From Actinomycetota bacterium (lineage in GTDB: Bacteria; Actinomycetota; Acidimicrobiia; Acidimicrobiales; Microtrichaceae): 64,000 nucleotides of DNA. The DNA is taken from positions 1 through 64,000 of the forward strand of contig VGBZ01000011.1 of NCBI GenBank assembly GCA_016870275.1. Reading direction: 5' to 3'. The translations under genes were made by a program, and so were the position numbers. The notes under the pieces were generated by a model. That model was not told the DNA's origin, ran no database searches, and worked only from the letters and a program-made list of their open reading frames with translations. Below are positions 32,726 to 41,705 of the stretch, one piece after another (the first letter of the stretch is position 1; every line of letters starts with the position of its first letter).

Positions 32726-35608
32726 GTGCAGACGATCGAGCGAGCGGATCTCACGCCGAGTCCGGAACCACCGAAGCGACGCACCGACGCGCTCTGGATC
32801 GGCCTCGGCATCCTCGCCATCCCGCTCGTGGCGCTCATCGTCATGAGCCGTCTCGGCGTCGCTGCGGCGGTGTTCGTGGCGTTCCTCGCCGGTGTCGGGG
32901 TCTTCGTCCGCTGGAAGCAGGTGATGTTCTTCGAGGTCGTGGCGTTCTGCATCCACTTCGACGGCATCGGGCTCGGACCGATCCGGGCCGGTCGAATCCT
33001 CGCCGCGGTGGCGCTCGGCGTGATTCTCTGGAAGCTGGTGGCTGAGCGGTGGCGGCCCCCGGCGGTGCCGGTTCTGTTCTGGGGCCCGCCCATGATGCTG
33101 CTCATCGTTGCGGTCGGGAGCGGCGCCTGGGGCGGTGAGCCGGGGCCGTGGTTGTTCGCCATGGGTCTGCTCGGACTGGCATTCGCCATGTGGAGCGTGG
33201 CTGCCCTGCTCGTGGACGACCACAGCAAGGTCATGCGCTACCTCCGGGCCTTCTGGGTCGGTGGTCTCGTTGCCGGCGCCAACGGGATCTTCTCGGTGTT
33301 CATCGGCGGCCGGAGTGAGGGCTTCGGTGGGGACCCGAACTTCTTCGGGCTGCTCCAGGCCTCGCTCATCCCCCTGACCATCTACTACCGGCGCCACGCC
33401 CGAACGAGTAAGGAGAAGTGGCTCTACAGCATTGCGCTCGTCTACATCTTCGTGGCCGCCGCCGGTGCCGGGAGCCGCTCGGGCGCCATCGGTGCGTCGC
33501 TGGCACTCGTAGCGACGATGGTCCTCCGCCCCGGACTCTCCCCCCTGCGCCGGGTCCGAACGGGGGTGACTGCGCTGCTCGCCGGGGGTCTTCTGTTCTT
33601 CCTGCTCTTCTTCGTCAATCCGGTCAACGCCGCCCGCGGTTTCAGCGACCGTGGAGCGGGGCGCGTGGACTTCTGGAACGTCACGATCGGAATCATCCGG
33701 GACAACCCGCTCTCCGGGGTGGGATTCGGCCAGTCGCGTGGGTTGATCCCGGAGCGGCTCGCATCCACACCGGGCGTGCTGGAGTTGATCGAGACCCGTT
33801 CGGAGGTGTCGTCGCACAACACCCTGCTCGACATCACAGCCGACCTCGGCATCATCGGCCTGTTCGTGTGGATCGCAGTATTCGGCGTGACGCTCTACGG
33901 ATTCTTCCGCCCGCGCTGGCCGCAGTACCGGGAGGTCTCGATCATCATGGCGGCGATGATGGTCCCGGTGTTCTCCGGGATGTTCCTGCTGCCACTGCTC
34001 AACAACAAGCTCGCTTGGAGCCTCGTTGGTCTCTCAGCGGCACTGCAGGTGCCGTCCCGTCAGGCGCGGTGGCGGGGCTACTTCGCTGCTGGACTCAGGG
34101 GGCAGATCCGGGCTGCGCCCGACTCGTTGAACCGGGGTGGCGGGGAGCGTCGTCGGACGACCGGTGGCCGGGTTCGACAGGTCGATCCGAATGATCCGTC
34201 GTCGTGGACCACACCCGCTCTGGCCCGATTCGATCTGCGGATCTCACAGCGATACCGGCGACTGGTCCTCGCCGGTGCGGTCGTCGGGGCCGTCGTCTCC
34301 GCCACCGTGGCCGGAGGGCTCCCGGCCCGTTACGAGGCGAGCGCTGCGATCGTGCTCCCGGGCCTCGAGGACAGTCCCGGCACGAAGAGGATCAATGTCT
34401 CCGCCGACGAGGCGCAGGGCATGCAGACGATCGTTCAATCCGGTGCCTACGCCCAGGCACTCCGCCGGTTGGCCGGTCTCGACCTCAGCATCGAGCAGGT
34501 GGCCGACCGCGTCGGTGTGCGTCGGCCGAGTTTCTCGGTGTATCTGGAACTCACCTTCACCGACTCGGACCTCGCAGTCAGCGAACAGGTCCTGCCGTAT
34601 CTCATCCCTGCTCTCGACGAGGTCGTCGCCGATGCTCGTCGGTCATCAGTCGGTCAGGTCGCCGATGAGTTCCGGCCGATCGAACCCGGCCAACAGCGGT
34701 ACTACACCGGACCGCTCTACGTCCCGGTGTCCGATCAGGCCACCGTCGCAGTCGTTCCCCGTCCGGTGGCGTGGATCGTCTTCTTCGGCATGGTCACGGG
34801 AATGTTGGTGGCAGCAGCCCTCGTCGTGCTCCAACAGCAGCGACCCCGGATCAACAACGACGACGATCTCGATGCTGAGGTCGGAGTCGGGGTGTGGGCG
34901 CACGTGGCGCGACTCGGCCGACGATTCGGCGCCACCCCCGCGCAGTTCGCCCAAGTGGTGGCCGCAGCACAGGACCGCACGCCGGTTCGGATCGGCCACC
35001 GTGTCGCTCCGGTGGAAGGTGGCCCGCCCCAGGATTCCGGTGACGAACGGCCGGCGATTCGCCGATTCGTCGTCACGACCCCGACGCCTGACCGTGCCGC
35101 TCGGGGTCTCGCTGCGGGTGTGGCTGCAGCGTGCGCCGCTCAGGGGCAACGCGTCGTGCTCGTCGATGCCCAGATCGACTCCCCACGGTTGTCGATGCGT
35201 CTCGCACCGGGGCGTCGTCGCGGCCTCGTTCAGGTCTCGTCGGGCTCTGCCAGCATCTCTCAGGTCATGACCCGGATCCGGCGCTTCGCCCTGCCGTCAG
35301 CCGTCCGGCGAACACTCGGACGGGCCAGCGGGAACGTCCGGTTCATTCCGGCCGGCACGGTGCGCCCTCGGACCGACGTCCTGGTGAGTCCGGCGATGCT
35401 CGAGGAACTCGGACCGGATGTCGTGGCGGTGGTTCTCGCTCCGTCGCTGCTGTCCCGAGCGCCGGTCAGTCAGTGGCTCGGATGGGCCGACGCCACCCTC
35501 TTGACGCTGGTCGAGGGCCGCACGGTGACCTTCGACGCCGAGGACGCAGCCGGCGAACTCCGATCGCTCGCTGCCCCGCCGTACGGGATCGTGATGCTCG
35601 ACGTGTGA
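32726..35608 (+). CDS. O-antigen-ligase/Wzy-like polymerase fused to a Wzz/tyrosine-kinase-like module
   Basis: This 960-residue protein joins two polysaccharide modules. Residues 20-450 are a multispan O-antigen ligase/Wzy-like membrane domain with the large loop DNPLSGVGFGQ and SSHNTLLDITADLGIIG. Residues 500-960 resemble a Wzz/CpsC-CapA chain-length regulator: a span near 512-531, an extracytoplasmic domain, a span near 681-702, then a BY-kinase-like cytoplasmic domain. In that domain the Walker A loop is lost (TTPTPDRAARG near 782) while Walker A' VVLVDAQIDSP near 811 remains. It should be catalytically dead. GTG 32726 has CGAGG upstream; TTG 32720 is an alternative. A polymerase joined to its co-polymerase is unusual. 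Confidence 0.8.
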   Translation: MQTIERADLTPSPEPPKRRTDALWIGLGILAIPLVALIVMSRLGVAAAVFVAFLAGVGVFVRWKQVMFFEVVAFCIHFDGIGLGPIRAGRILAAVALGVILWKLVAERWRPPAVPVLFWGPPMMLLIVAVGSGAWGGEPGPWLFAMGLLGLAFAMWSVAALLVDDHSKVMRYLRAFWVGGLVAGANGIFSVFIGGRSEGFGGDPNFFGLLQASLIPLTIYYRRHARTSKEKWLYSIALVYIFVAAAGAGSRSGAIGASLALVATMVLRPGLSPLRRVRTGVTALLAGGLLFFLLFFVNPVNAARGFSDRGAGRVDFWNVTIGIIRDNPLSGVGFGQSRGLIPERLASTPGVLELIETRSEVSSHNTLLDITADLGIIGLFVWIAVFGVTLYGFFRPRWPQYREVSIIMAAMMVPVFSGMFLLPLLNNKLAWSLVGLSAALQVPSRQARWRGYFAAGLRGQIRAAPDSLNRGGGERRRTTGGRVRQVDPNDPSSWTTPALARFDLRISQRYRRLVLAGAVVGAVVSATVAGGLPARYEASAAIVLPGLEDSPGTKRINVSADEAQGMQTIVQSGAYAQALRRLAGLDLSIEQVADRVGVRRPSFSVYLELTFTDSDLAVSEQVLPYLIPALDEVVADARRSSVGQVADEFRPIEPGQQRYYTGPLYVPVSDQATVAVVPRPVAWIVFFGMVTGMLVAAALVVLQQQRPRINNDDDLDAEVGVGVWAHVARLGRRFGATPAQFAQVVAAAQDRTPVRIGHRVAPVEGGPPQDSGDERPAIRRFVVTTPTPDRAARGLAAGVAAACAAQGQRVVLVDAQIDSPRLSMRLAPGRRRGLVQVSSGSASISQVMTRIRRFALPSAVRRTLGRASGNVRFIPAGTVRPRTDVLVSPAMLEELGPDVVAVVLAPSLLSRAPVSQWLGWADATLLTLVEGRTVTFDAEDAAGELRSLAAPPYGIVMLDV

Positions 35609-35630
35609 GCATCACCGCTAGTTTTCCGGC

Positions 35631-36485
35631 GTGGTTCCCCCGAGTGCGATCGACGAGCCAACGGAGCGATCCCTGTCCGGTTATGGGATTCGGTGGGTCG
35701 ACAACCACTGTCACCTCGGATACGACGATGATCCGGTTGCTCAGGTCGCTGCGGCCCGCAGCGCTGGCGTGGTCCACCTGATCGACGTCGGAACGTCGGT
35801 GGAGTCCTCGATCGCCGCCGTGGGCCGTGCCCGCTCGCTCGCAGGTGTCTCCGCCACCGTTGGGGTCCATCCCCACGACGCCAAGGACGGAATCGACGGG
35901 ATGCAGGCCGTGATCGCTGACGGTGTCACCGACGGAACCGTCGTTGCAGTGGGGGAGTGCGGACTCGACTACCACTACGACCACTCCCCCCGCGATCGAC
36001 AGCGGTCGGTCTTCGCGGCGCACATTGCACTGGCGCACGAGTGGTCGCTCCCGCTGGTCATCCACACGCGAGAGGCGTGGGACGACACCTTCGCCATCCT
36101 CGACACCGAGGGCATTCCCGACCGGACGGTGTTCCACTGTTTCACTGGTGGTCCGGACGAGGCAGCAGCGGCGCTCGCCCGTCACGCCCGGCTGTCGGTG
36201 TCCGGAATCGTGACGTTCCCTCGATCCGAGGAACTCCAACGCGCCGTTGCGGATACGCCCTTGGATCGGCTCATGGTCGAGACCGACGCCCCGTACCTCG
36301 CTCCCGTGCCCCACCGGGGCCAGCGGAACCAGCCGGCGTGGGTCACCGAGGTCGGCCGGCGAGTCGCTGAGCTCCACGGCGTGGCGATCGAAGAGGTGGC
36401 AGCTGCGACCACGGCGACCGCCGTCTGGTTCTACGGCCTCGACGGCATCGACGCAGTCGATGGTGGTTCGCCGAGCCGGCCGTGA
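35631..36485 (+). CDS. tatD: TatD family metal-dependent hydrolase (3'-5' DNase)
   Basis: The 284-residue TIM-barrel hydrolase has DNHCHLG at residue 24 (metal pair), GECGLDYHYD near 105, VIHTREAWDD near 142, HCFTGG near 167 and ETDAPYLAPVPHRG near 219, matching TatD enzymes that trim DNA 3' ends. GTG 35631 is 6 bases after TAGTTT (35619-35624), and the upstream polymerase gene ends 23 bases before. Its stop overlaps the next GTG. The tatD, small membrane protein, rsmA, ispE order follows the actinobacterial core block; the next gene stands where rpfB is in Mycobacterium. Confidence 0.93.
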   Translation: MVPPSAIDEPTERSLSGYGIRWVDNHCHLGYDDDPVAQVAAARSAGVVHLIDVGTSVESSIAAVGRARSLAGVSATVGVHPHDAKDGIDGMQAVIADGVTDGTVVAVGECGLDYHYDHSPRDRQRSVFAAHIALAHEWSLPLVIHTREAWDDTFAILDTEGIPDRTVFHCFTGGPDEAAAALARHARLSVSGIVTFPRSEELQRAVADTPLDRLMVETDAPYLAPVPHRGQRNQPAWVTEVGRRVAELHGVAIEEVAAATTATAVWFYGLDGIDAVDGGSPSRP

Positions 36486-36886
36486 GCGAGCCACCCGGGT
36501 CGTCCGGTGAGGGGTCGAGTGACGCTCCGCTGACGGTCGTGCGGCGCCGGGCCGAGTCCGATGGGACTGCGGGGGCCATCCTCGGTGTACCGCTGCGTTA
36601 TGCCGTGGCTCTGGCGTCCACCGTGGTCGCCGTTGCGGTCCTGCTCGCCGCCGCTGCGCTCGGTCGTGGAGAGAAACCTCTGGTGACCATTCCGACGAGT
36701 GCACCGAGCACCACCGTTCTGGTCATCGGTGGGCCACCTCGTTCGATCGAGTTGCAGCCGGACTGGTACCGGAAGGGATACAGCCTCTACTCGGATCGTG
36801 GTCCGACCCCGACGGTTTCCTCGCTACCACCCACGACCGTCGACGACGACACAGAGTCGGGTTCGTCCGGGACGGCCTCGGGATGA
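36482..36886 (+). CDS. Single-span membrane protein, unknown function
   Basis: The 134-residue protein has a cytoplasmic N-terminus with RRR, one strong membrane span (about residues 40-62: YAVALASTVVAVAVLLAAAAL) and an extracytoplasmic tail with a serine/threonine/proline-rich end (PTSAPSTTV, SSLPPTTVDDDTES). It has no recognised family. GTG 36482 overlaps tatD by four bases and its stop overlaps rsmA's ATG, so it is translated as part of that operon. The location equals that of the resuscitation factor RpfB in Mycobacterium, but no G5 or Rpf domain is present. Confidence 0.65.
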   Translation: MSEPPGSSGEGSSDAPLTVVRRRAESDGTAGAILGVPLRYAVALASTVVAVAVLLAAAALGRGEKPLVTIPTSAPSTTVLVIGGPPRSIELQPDWYRKGYSLYSDRGPTPTVSSLPPTTVDDDTESGSSGTASG

Positions 36887-37731
36887 GGTTGCTCGGTGCG
36901 TCGGAGATCCGCAGTCGGCTCGAATCGTTGGAGCATCCCGCTCGTAGATCGCTGGGTCAGAACTTCGTGGCTGACCCCGGTGTGGTCCGACGCATCGCCG
37001 CCGCAGCGGCGGTCGGAGACGACTCATCGGTGCTCGAAGTCGGCCCGGGACTCGGGTCGTTGACATTGGCACTCCTCGCTCGGGGCGCTCGGGTGCTCGC
37101 AGTGGAGCAGGACGAACTGCTCGCCGAGGAACTCGGACCGTTCCTCCTCGAGCGAGGTGCTGCTCCGGGTCGGGTCGACGTCGAGGTGGGCGACGTCCTG
37201 CGGGTGGATGTCGCCGAGATGATCGATCGACGATCGACGTGGCGAACGCCCTGGACTGTTGTGGCCAACCTCCCGTACAACGCAGCAGTGCCGATCATCA
37301 TCGGACTCCTCGAACGGGTACCGATGATCCGGCGGTTCGTCGTCATGGTGCAGGCCGAGGTCGGCGATCGTCTCTGTGCCGCTCCGGGCGGTCGGACGAT
37401 CGGGGTGCCGACGATCAAGGTCGGCTGGTTCGGCGCCACCCGTCGCCTGTTCGAGGTCGCACCGGACGTGTTCGTCCCTCGCCCCCGGGTGGACTCCGTC
37501 GTGGTCGAGATCGTGCGCCGAGCAGAACCCCCGGCGGACCGGGCGGTGGCGTTCGCCCTGGTGGACCGGGCCTATGGCCAGCGGCGCAAGATGCTCCGAT
37601 CGACCATCGGATCAACCGTCGATGCGGCCGGATTCGATCGAGCTGGAGTCGCCCCGACGTCGCGGCCCGAGGAACTCGAGGTGAGCGACTGGGCTGCGCT
37701 CGCCGCGGTCGTGTCGGTGACCGGGTCGTAG
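36883..37731 (+). CDS. rsmA: 16S rRNA dimethyladenosine transferase RsmA (KsgA)
   Basis: The 282-residue methyltransferase has RRSLGQNFVADPGVV near residue 22, the SAM loop VLEVGPGLGSLT near 49, and the active-site NLPYNAAVP motif near 128 in place of the common NLPYxxSTP. It dimethylates A1518 and A1519 in helix 45 of 16S rRNA, a step in 30S maturation. The ATG overlaps the previous stop (ATGA). It precedes ispE by nine bases as in many Actinobacteria. Full length for the family. Confidence 0.95.
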   Translation: MRLLGASEIRSRLESLEHPARRSLGQNFVADPGVVRRIAAAAAVGDDSSVLEVGPGLGSLTLALLARGARVLAVEQDELLAEELGPFLLERGAAPGRVDVEVGDVLRVDVAEMIDRRSTWRTPWTVVANLPYNAAVPIIIGLLERVPMIRRFVVMVQAEVGDRLCAAPGGRTIGVPTIKVGWFGATRRLFEVAPDVFVPRPRVDSVVVEIVRRAEPPADRAVAFALVDRAYGQRRKMLRSTIGSTVDAAGFDRAGVAPTSRPEELEVSDWAALAAVVSVTGS

Positions 37732-37740
37732 GGTTCGTCG

Positions 37741-38484
37741 GTGTCCGTCGAAGTGCTCGCCCCGGCGAAGGTCACGCTGTCGTTGCGGATCACCGGTGTC
37801 CGATCGGACGGGTTCCACCTGATCGACGCCGAGATGGTCACCGTCGACCTGTTCGATCGACTGGAGATCCGCGAGTGCGAACCGGGCCGGCCCGCCGAGC
37901 TCGTGGTGCACGGCCCCGAGGGCCGGCGTGTCACCGATCCGAACGACCTGGTGCTGCGGGCCCTCGCCATGTTCGATCGCTCGGCGCACGTCACGTTGGA
38001 CAAGCGCATCCCCTCGGGAGCCGGCCTCGGGGGTGGCAGCGCCGATGCTGCAGCGATTCTCCGCTGGATCGGACGTGCCGAGCCAGCGGCGCTCGACTCC
38101 GGGACGGCGGCGCAACTCGGCGCTGACGTCCCATTCTGCGTGGTCGGCGGTCGTGCCCGTGTGACCGGGATCGGGGAGAGCGTTGCTCCACTCCCACACG
38201 TCCCAGCCGACCTCACGCTCTGCACCCCACCGATGCACTGCTCCACGCCGGTGGTCTACGCCGCATGGGATGATCTCGGCGGCCCGGTCGGTGACAACGG
38301 CAACGACCTCGAACCTGCAGCGCTCGTGGCCTATCCGGAGTTGGCCCGCTTTCGGGACCGACTCGGCGATGAGACCGGTCTGCGTCCACGCCTCGCCGGG
38401 AGCGGATCGACCTGGTTCGTCGAAGGTCGACACCCGGGGCCGGAGCGGGTCGTCGTCAGCACGCAACCCGCAGATGGTGACTGA
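37741..38484 (+). CDS. ispE: 4-diphosphocytidyl-2-C-methyl-D-erythritol kinase IspE
   Basis: The 247-residue GHMP kinase has PAKVTLSLRITGVRSDGFHLI at residues 8-28 and the ATP loop IPSGAGLGGGSADAA near 90. It phosphorylates CDP-methylerythritol in the non-mevalonate isoprenoid pathway. It is short compared with about 285-315 residues in most Actinobacteria; the missing part is in the C-terminal half, where the third GHMP motif is reduced to LAGSGSTWFV. The GTG start is 9 bases after rsmA. It ends convergent with the bS22 gene across a 10-base gap. Confidence 0.9.
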   Translation: MSVEVLAPAKVTLSLRITGVRSDGFHLIDAEMVTVDLFDRLEIRECEPGRPAELVVHGPEGRRVTDPNDLVLRALAMFDRSAHVTLDKRIPSGAGLGGGSADAAAILRWIGRAEPAALDSGTAAQLGADVPFCVVGGRARVTGIGESVAPLPHVPADLTLCTPPMHCSTPVVYAAWDDLGGPVGDNGNDLEPAALVAYPELARFRDRLGDETGLRPRLAGSGSTWFVEGRHPGPERVVVSTQPADGD

Positions 38485-38494
38485 GGGAACGGAC

Positions 38495-38596
38495 TTACTT
38501 TCCTCGGGCCCGACGCTGATGACGTGTGCGGCGGAGAAGCTTCTTGTGCTTCTTCTTGCGCATCCGCTTGCGCCGCTTCTTGATCAGTGAGCCCAT
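38495..38596 (-). CDS. Ribosomal protein bS22 (actinobacterial 30S microprotein, AURKAIP1/COX24-type)
   Basis: The 33-residue peptide opens MGSLIKKRRKRMRKKKHKK, then LLRRTRHQRRARGK. It matches in length and pattern the 33-residue bS22 of mycobacterial 30S subunits (MGSxIKKRRKRMxKKKHRKLLRRTR). It binds 16S rRNA near the decoding region. A TAGGGT -10 box (38606-38611, minus strand) lies 9 bases before the ATG. It is too short for ordinary gene finders. It is convergent with ispE and divergent from the Wzz-like gene. Confidence 0.92.
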   Translation of the reverse strand: MGSLIKKRRKRMRKKKHKKLLRRTRHQRRARGK

Positions 38597-38661
38597 GGCG
38601 GCGTCACCCTAGATCCCGACGGTGGTGGTCAGGCAAGTTGGGCCACAACAGTGGGGCGGGT

Positions 38662-38689
38662 TTCGACAGATCGAAGCCGTCGGTACACT
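38662..38689 (+). promoter_or_regulatory. Probable promoter of the Wzz-like/flippase operon
   Basis: TTCGAC (38662-38667) and TACACT (38684-38689) are 16 bases apart, a fair sigma-A-type pair. The -35 is inside an inverted repeat TTCGA-CAGA-TCGAA (38662-38675) that could bind a regulator. The start of transcription would be near 38696, about 100 bases before the gene. Confidence 0.45.
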
Positions 38690-38793
38690 TCCGGTCGCAG
38701 GAGATCTAGGCGATCCCGAGCCGTCGACTCCGAGTTGCCGGACCCGGGGCCCACGGGAACGTCCCGTTGTTCGCTGAACCCGGAGGCGTGCGG

Positions 38794-40140
38794 GTGTCGA
38801 TGCCCATGGAGAGACCCACCGACGCTGTCCCGGCGGTCTACGAGCCGCCCGTGGCCGTCGAACGGCGTCGCTCGTTGAGACTGTCCGGCCTCCAGTCGGT
38901 GATCGTGGGGCTCTCGGCCCTCGTGATGGCAGCACTCATGGTGGCGATCTTCGCCTCGCAGCCCCCGATCTTCCAGACGAGCCGATCGGTGATCGTTCTG
39001 TCCGGCTCGAATCCCAGCGACAACGAGGTACTCGCTCTCGCTCTCGAGAACATCATCACGTCCCCGGGGCTGGCGGCTGAGATCAAGCGGCGAGGCGACC
39101 TCGAACTGTCCATCGACGAGATCGGCGGAATGATCTCGGTCAAGCGGAGCCCGCTCTCACCGTTCGTCGAGGTCCTGTCGTCGAGTCCGTCGCAGGAGAA
39201 GTCCGAACTGGTCTCCGCCCAGATCATTCCGGCTCTGCGTGACGTGTTCAACTCCAACCAGCGGGAGATTCCAGTCGAGCAGCGGATCCCGGGTCCGATC
39301 TTCCAGGAGATCTACGCCTTCCCGCTCCAGCAGACCTCGACGGTCCCGCTCTGGTTCGGAGCAGTCTTCGGAGCGTTGCTCGGCGGGCTGATCCCCTACA
39401 TCTTCTTCCTCTACCGGAACCTGCGCCGTCCCGTGGTCAACACGGCGCAGGACGTCACCGAGGCGATCGACCTGCCGATCCTCGTCAAGGTTCCTGCGCT
39501 CACCGGCCGCGGCAGCAACCCACCGGATGCGGTCTCGAGCGTCATCGCTGCGGTCGAACGTCTGAGCCTGAACGAGCCGGTGCACCGGCTCGTGCTGGTC
39601 GGCACCGACAACGCAGACGATCGTGCCCAACTCGCTCTGGCTCTGGCCCTGGTCGTGGCCCGCAGTTTCGGTCAGCCGGTGGCCCTGATCGACGCCGATC
39701 TGGAGCAGGGCGTACTCACTGATCTGGTCGATGCCTCCGACGTCGCCGGGTTGGCCGAGTGTCTGAGCGGCCAACTCGACCCGGCTGCCGCCATGCTCAG
39801 CCTCTCGGGCGAACGCATTCCCAAGTCGCTCGGGGCGCTCGACGTGGCGCCGGGCATGGTGCGCTTCCTCGGGGCCGGCGTGGACCGAAGCCGCAACATC
39901 CTGCGGATGCGCTCGTCGTTCGGCTCCGTGCTCGATGGACTCGCCGGCCGCTACGTGGTGGTCGTGAACGGACCCCGAGTGCCCGGGCCCGTGCCCACCT
40001 CCCAACTGCTCTCGTTGGCGGATGCCACGTTGATGGTCGTCGCCGAGGGTCAGACGAGCCTGACCGATGCCCGCTCCGCTGGCGACACGCTCCGCTCGTT
40101 CAGCAGCGGATCTGCCGGCGTCGTCGTCCTCCGGCGCTAG
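38794..40140 (+). CDS. Wzz/CpsC-like chain-length protein with degenerate BY-kinase domain
   Basis: The 448-residue protein has a span near residues 37-55, an extracytoplasmic domain of about 130 residues, a span near 187-208 and a cytoplasmic kinase-like domain. In the kinase-like domain the P-loop position reads VLVGTDNADDRAQ (near 268), lacking GKS/T, while ALIDADLEQG (near 296) keeps the Walker A' aspartate. It should bind no ATP in the usual way. No tyrosine cluster is seen at the end. GTG 38794 is 7 bases after GGAGG; TTG 38767 and ATG 38800 are alternatives. It is the second such module in the cluster and is followed by the flippase gene. Confidence 0.78.
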   Translation: MSMPMERPTDAVPAVYEPPVAVERRRSLRLSGLQSVIVGLSALVMAALMVAIFASQPPIFQTSRSVIVLSGSNPSDNEVLALALENIITSPGLAAEIKRRGDLELSIDEIGGMISVKRSPLSPFVEVLSSSPSQEKSELVSAQIIPALRDVFNSNQREIPVEQRIPGPIFQEIYAFPLQQTSTVPLWFGAVFGALLGGLIPYIFFLYRNLRRPVVNTAQDVTEAIDLPILVKVPALTGRGSNPPDAVSSVIAAVERLSLNEPVHRLVLVGTDNADDRAQLALALALVVARSFGQPVALIDADLEQGVLTDLVDASDVAGLAECLSGQLDPAAAMLSLSGERIPKSLGALDVAPGMVRFLGAGVDRSRNILRMRSSFGSVLDGLAGRYVVVVNGPRVPGPVPTSQLLSLADATLMVVAEGQTSLTDARSAGDTLRSFSSGSAGVVVLRR

Positions 40141-40244
40141 CAGTGGCCGGGCAGGATCGACCCGGGGACCGCCCCGGGATCGAGGTGGGACCGGATCCCG
40201 GCGCGGTCGGCGCAGGTGGCGACGATCCTGTCGATCGAGGAGAG

Positions 40245-41705
40245 GTGACGTCCCGCTCGGGCGGCAATGACGGTCAGTCACTCGGGACCACTGCCAGTCG
40301 GGGCTTCCTGTGGGCCAACGTCGGCATCTTCACGCGCTACGTGCTCGCGATCGTCCTCGCTGCGGTGTTGGCGCGCATCCTCCCACCGGCGGACTACGCC
40401 GTCATGGTGACGCTGCTGCTCCTGGTGTTCTACTTCGACAACGCGCTCGATCTGGGCATGGGTGCTGCTCTGGTCTACGAACAGGAGTCGGGGGTCTCCG
40501 AACGGGTGCAGGTGGCCTTTTCGGCCAACGTCGTGCTCGGTGCGGTCCTCGGTGTTGTCGCTCTGCTGGTGGCTCCCGTGGTGGGCTGGTACTTCCAGGC
40601 CGAGAGCTACGTCGGGGTGTTCCGACTCTTCGCCGTGGTGGTGGTGCTCTCGGCGCTCAACACCGTCCCGTGGTCGCTGTTCATGCGGGACATGGACTTC
40701 CGTCGGCGCTCGGTGGTGGAGGTCACCCGGGATGTGACTCGCACCGGACTCACGATCGCCCTGGCGGTCGCCGGCTACGGGGCCTGGTCAGTCGTGATCG
40801 GATTCATTGCATCCAATGCCATCACGCTGGTGCTGACCTGGTGGCTCCTGCGGTTCTGGCCGACGCTGCAGTGGAACTGGCGGATCATCCGGGAACTGTT
40901 TGACTACGCCTGGAAGGTCGCCGGGAACCGGGTACTCAGCGTGCTGGCGTTGAACGGCGACTACTTCATCGTCGGTAACCGCAACAACGCCCAGTACGCC
41001 ACCTACTACCAGGCGTTCAAGCTGCCTGAGTTCGTCATGGGAGCTCAGTTGAACGCCCTGTCAGCGGTGCTGTTCCCGATGTTCGCTCGGATCCGCTCCG
41101 AGGGGCTTGGGGCGTTGCGGGAGGGAATGTACAAGGCGCTTCGACTCGTGGCGATCTTCTCGTTTCCCGTCGGCGTGGGGCTGGCGCTCGTGGCGCGGGA
41201 CGCCTTTACACTCCTGTTCGGCAACGCCGATCCGGTTGGAATCCAGACCATGGAGGTGCTCTCGCTCACCGGTGCGGTGGTCGGTCTCGGGTTCGCCAAC
41301 GGTGACCTGTTGATGGCGATCAATCGTCCGGGAGTGTTGTTGCGGATCAACAGCGTGATGGTGCCGCTGATGCTCGTGACCATGTGGTTCGTCGCTCCCG
41401 CCGGCGTCGTCTGGGTGGCGGTCGTCCACCTCGGCATCCAGACGGTGTTCCTCACGATCCGACAGGTGATCGTCGACGGATTGATCGGTGCTCGTCACCT
41501 CGATGCGCTCAAGTGTCTCGGACCGGGTCTCGTGGTCGTGTGCTGTGTGAGCGCGCTCGGACTGCCGGCTCGAATCCTGACCCCCGGCGGCTGGTGGTCG
41601 ATGCTGGTCATCGTCGTCGCCGGTGCTGCCGGTGGGCTGGTCTCGCTCGCCGTTCCGGCGGTGCGCAGTGAGATCACCGAGGTCGTGGCGCGGGTTCGCG
41701 GCTGA
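40245..41705 (+). CDS. Polysaccharide flippase (Wzx/MATE-like oligosaccharide exporter)
   Basis: The 486-residue protein has about 12-14 membrane spans beginning ASRGFLWANVGIFTRYVLAIVLAAVLARIL, the usual start of lipopolysaccharide O-unit flippases. It moves lipid-linked repeat units across the membrane. GTG 40245 follows GAGGAGAG; an earlier GTG at 40143, just after the previous stop, would add 34 low-complexity residues and is less likely. It follows the Wzz-like gene in one transcript and overlaps the convergent acyltransferase gene by 32 bases at the 3' end. Confidence 0.87.
   Translation: MTSRSGGNDGQSLGTTASRGFLWANVGIFTRYVLAIVLAAVLARILPPADYAVMVTLLLLVFYFDNALDLGMGAALVYEQESGVSERVQVAFSANVVLGAVLGVVALLVAPVVGWYFQAESYVGVFRLFAVVVVLSALNTVPWSLFMRDMDFRRRSVVEVTRDVTRTGLTIALAVAGYGAWSVVIGFIASNAITLVLTWWLLRFWPTLQWNWRIIRELFDYAWKVAGNRVLSVLALNGDYFIVGNRNNAQYATYYQAFKLPEFVMGAQLNALSAVLFPMFARIRSEGLGALREGMYKALRLVAIFSFPVGVGLALVARDAFTLLFGNADPVGIQTMEVLSLTGAVVGLGFANGDLLMAINRPGVLLRINSVMVPLMLVTMWFVAPAGVVWVAVVHLGIQTVFLTIRQVIVDGLIGARHLDALKCLGPGLVVVCCVSALGLPARILTPGGWWSMLVIVVAGAAGGLVSLAVPAVRSEITEVVARVRG

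Noticed and set aside
32594-33817. Long N-terminal extension of purine nucleoside phosphorylase
   Set aside because: The extension is antisense to the membrane domain of the polymerase gene and is rich in Glu, Arg, Asp and His; the enzyme is complete from GTG 32593.
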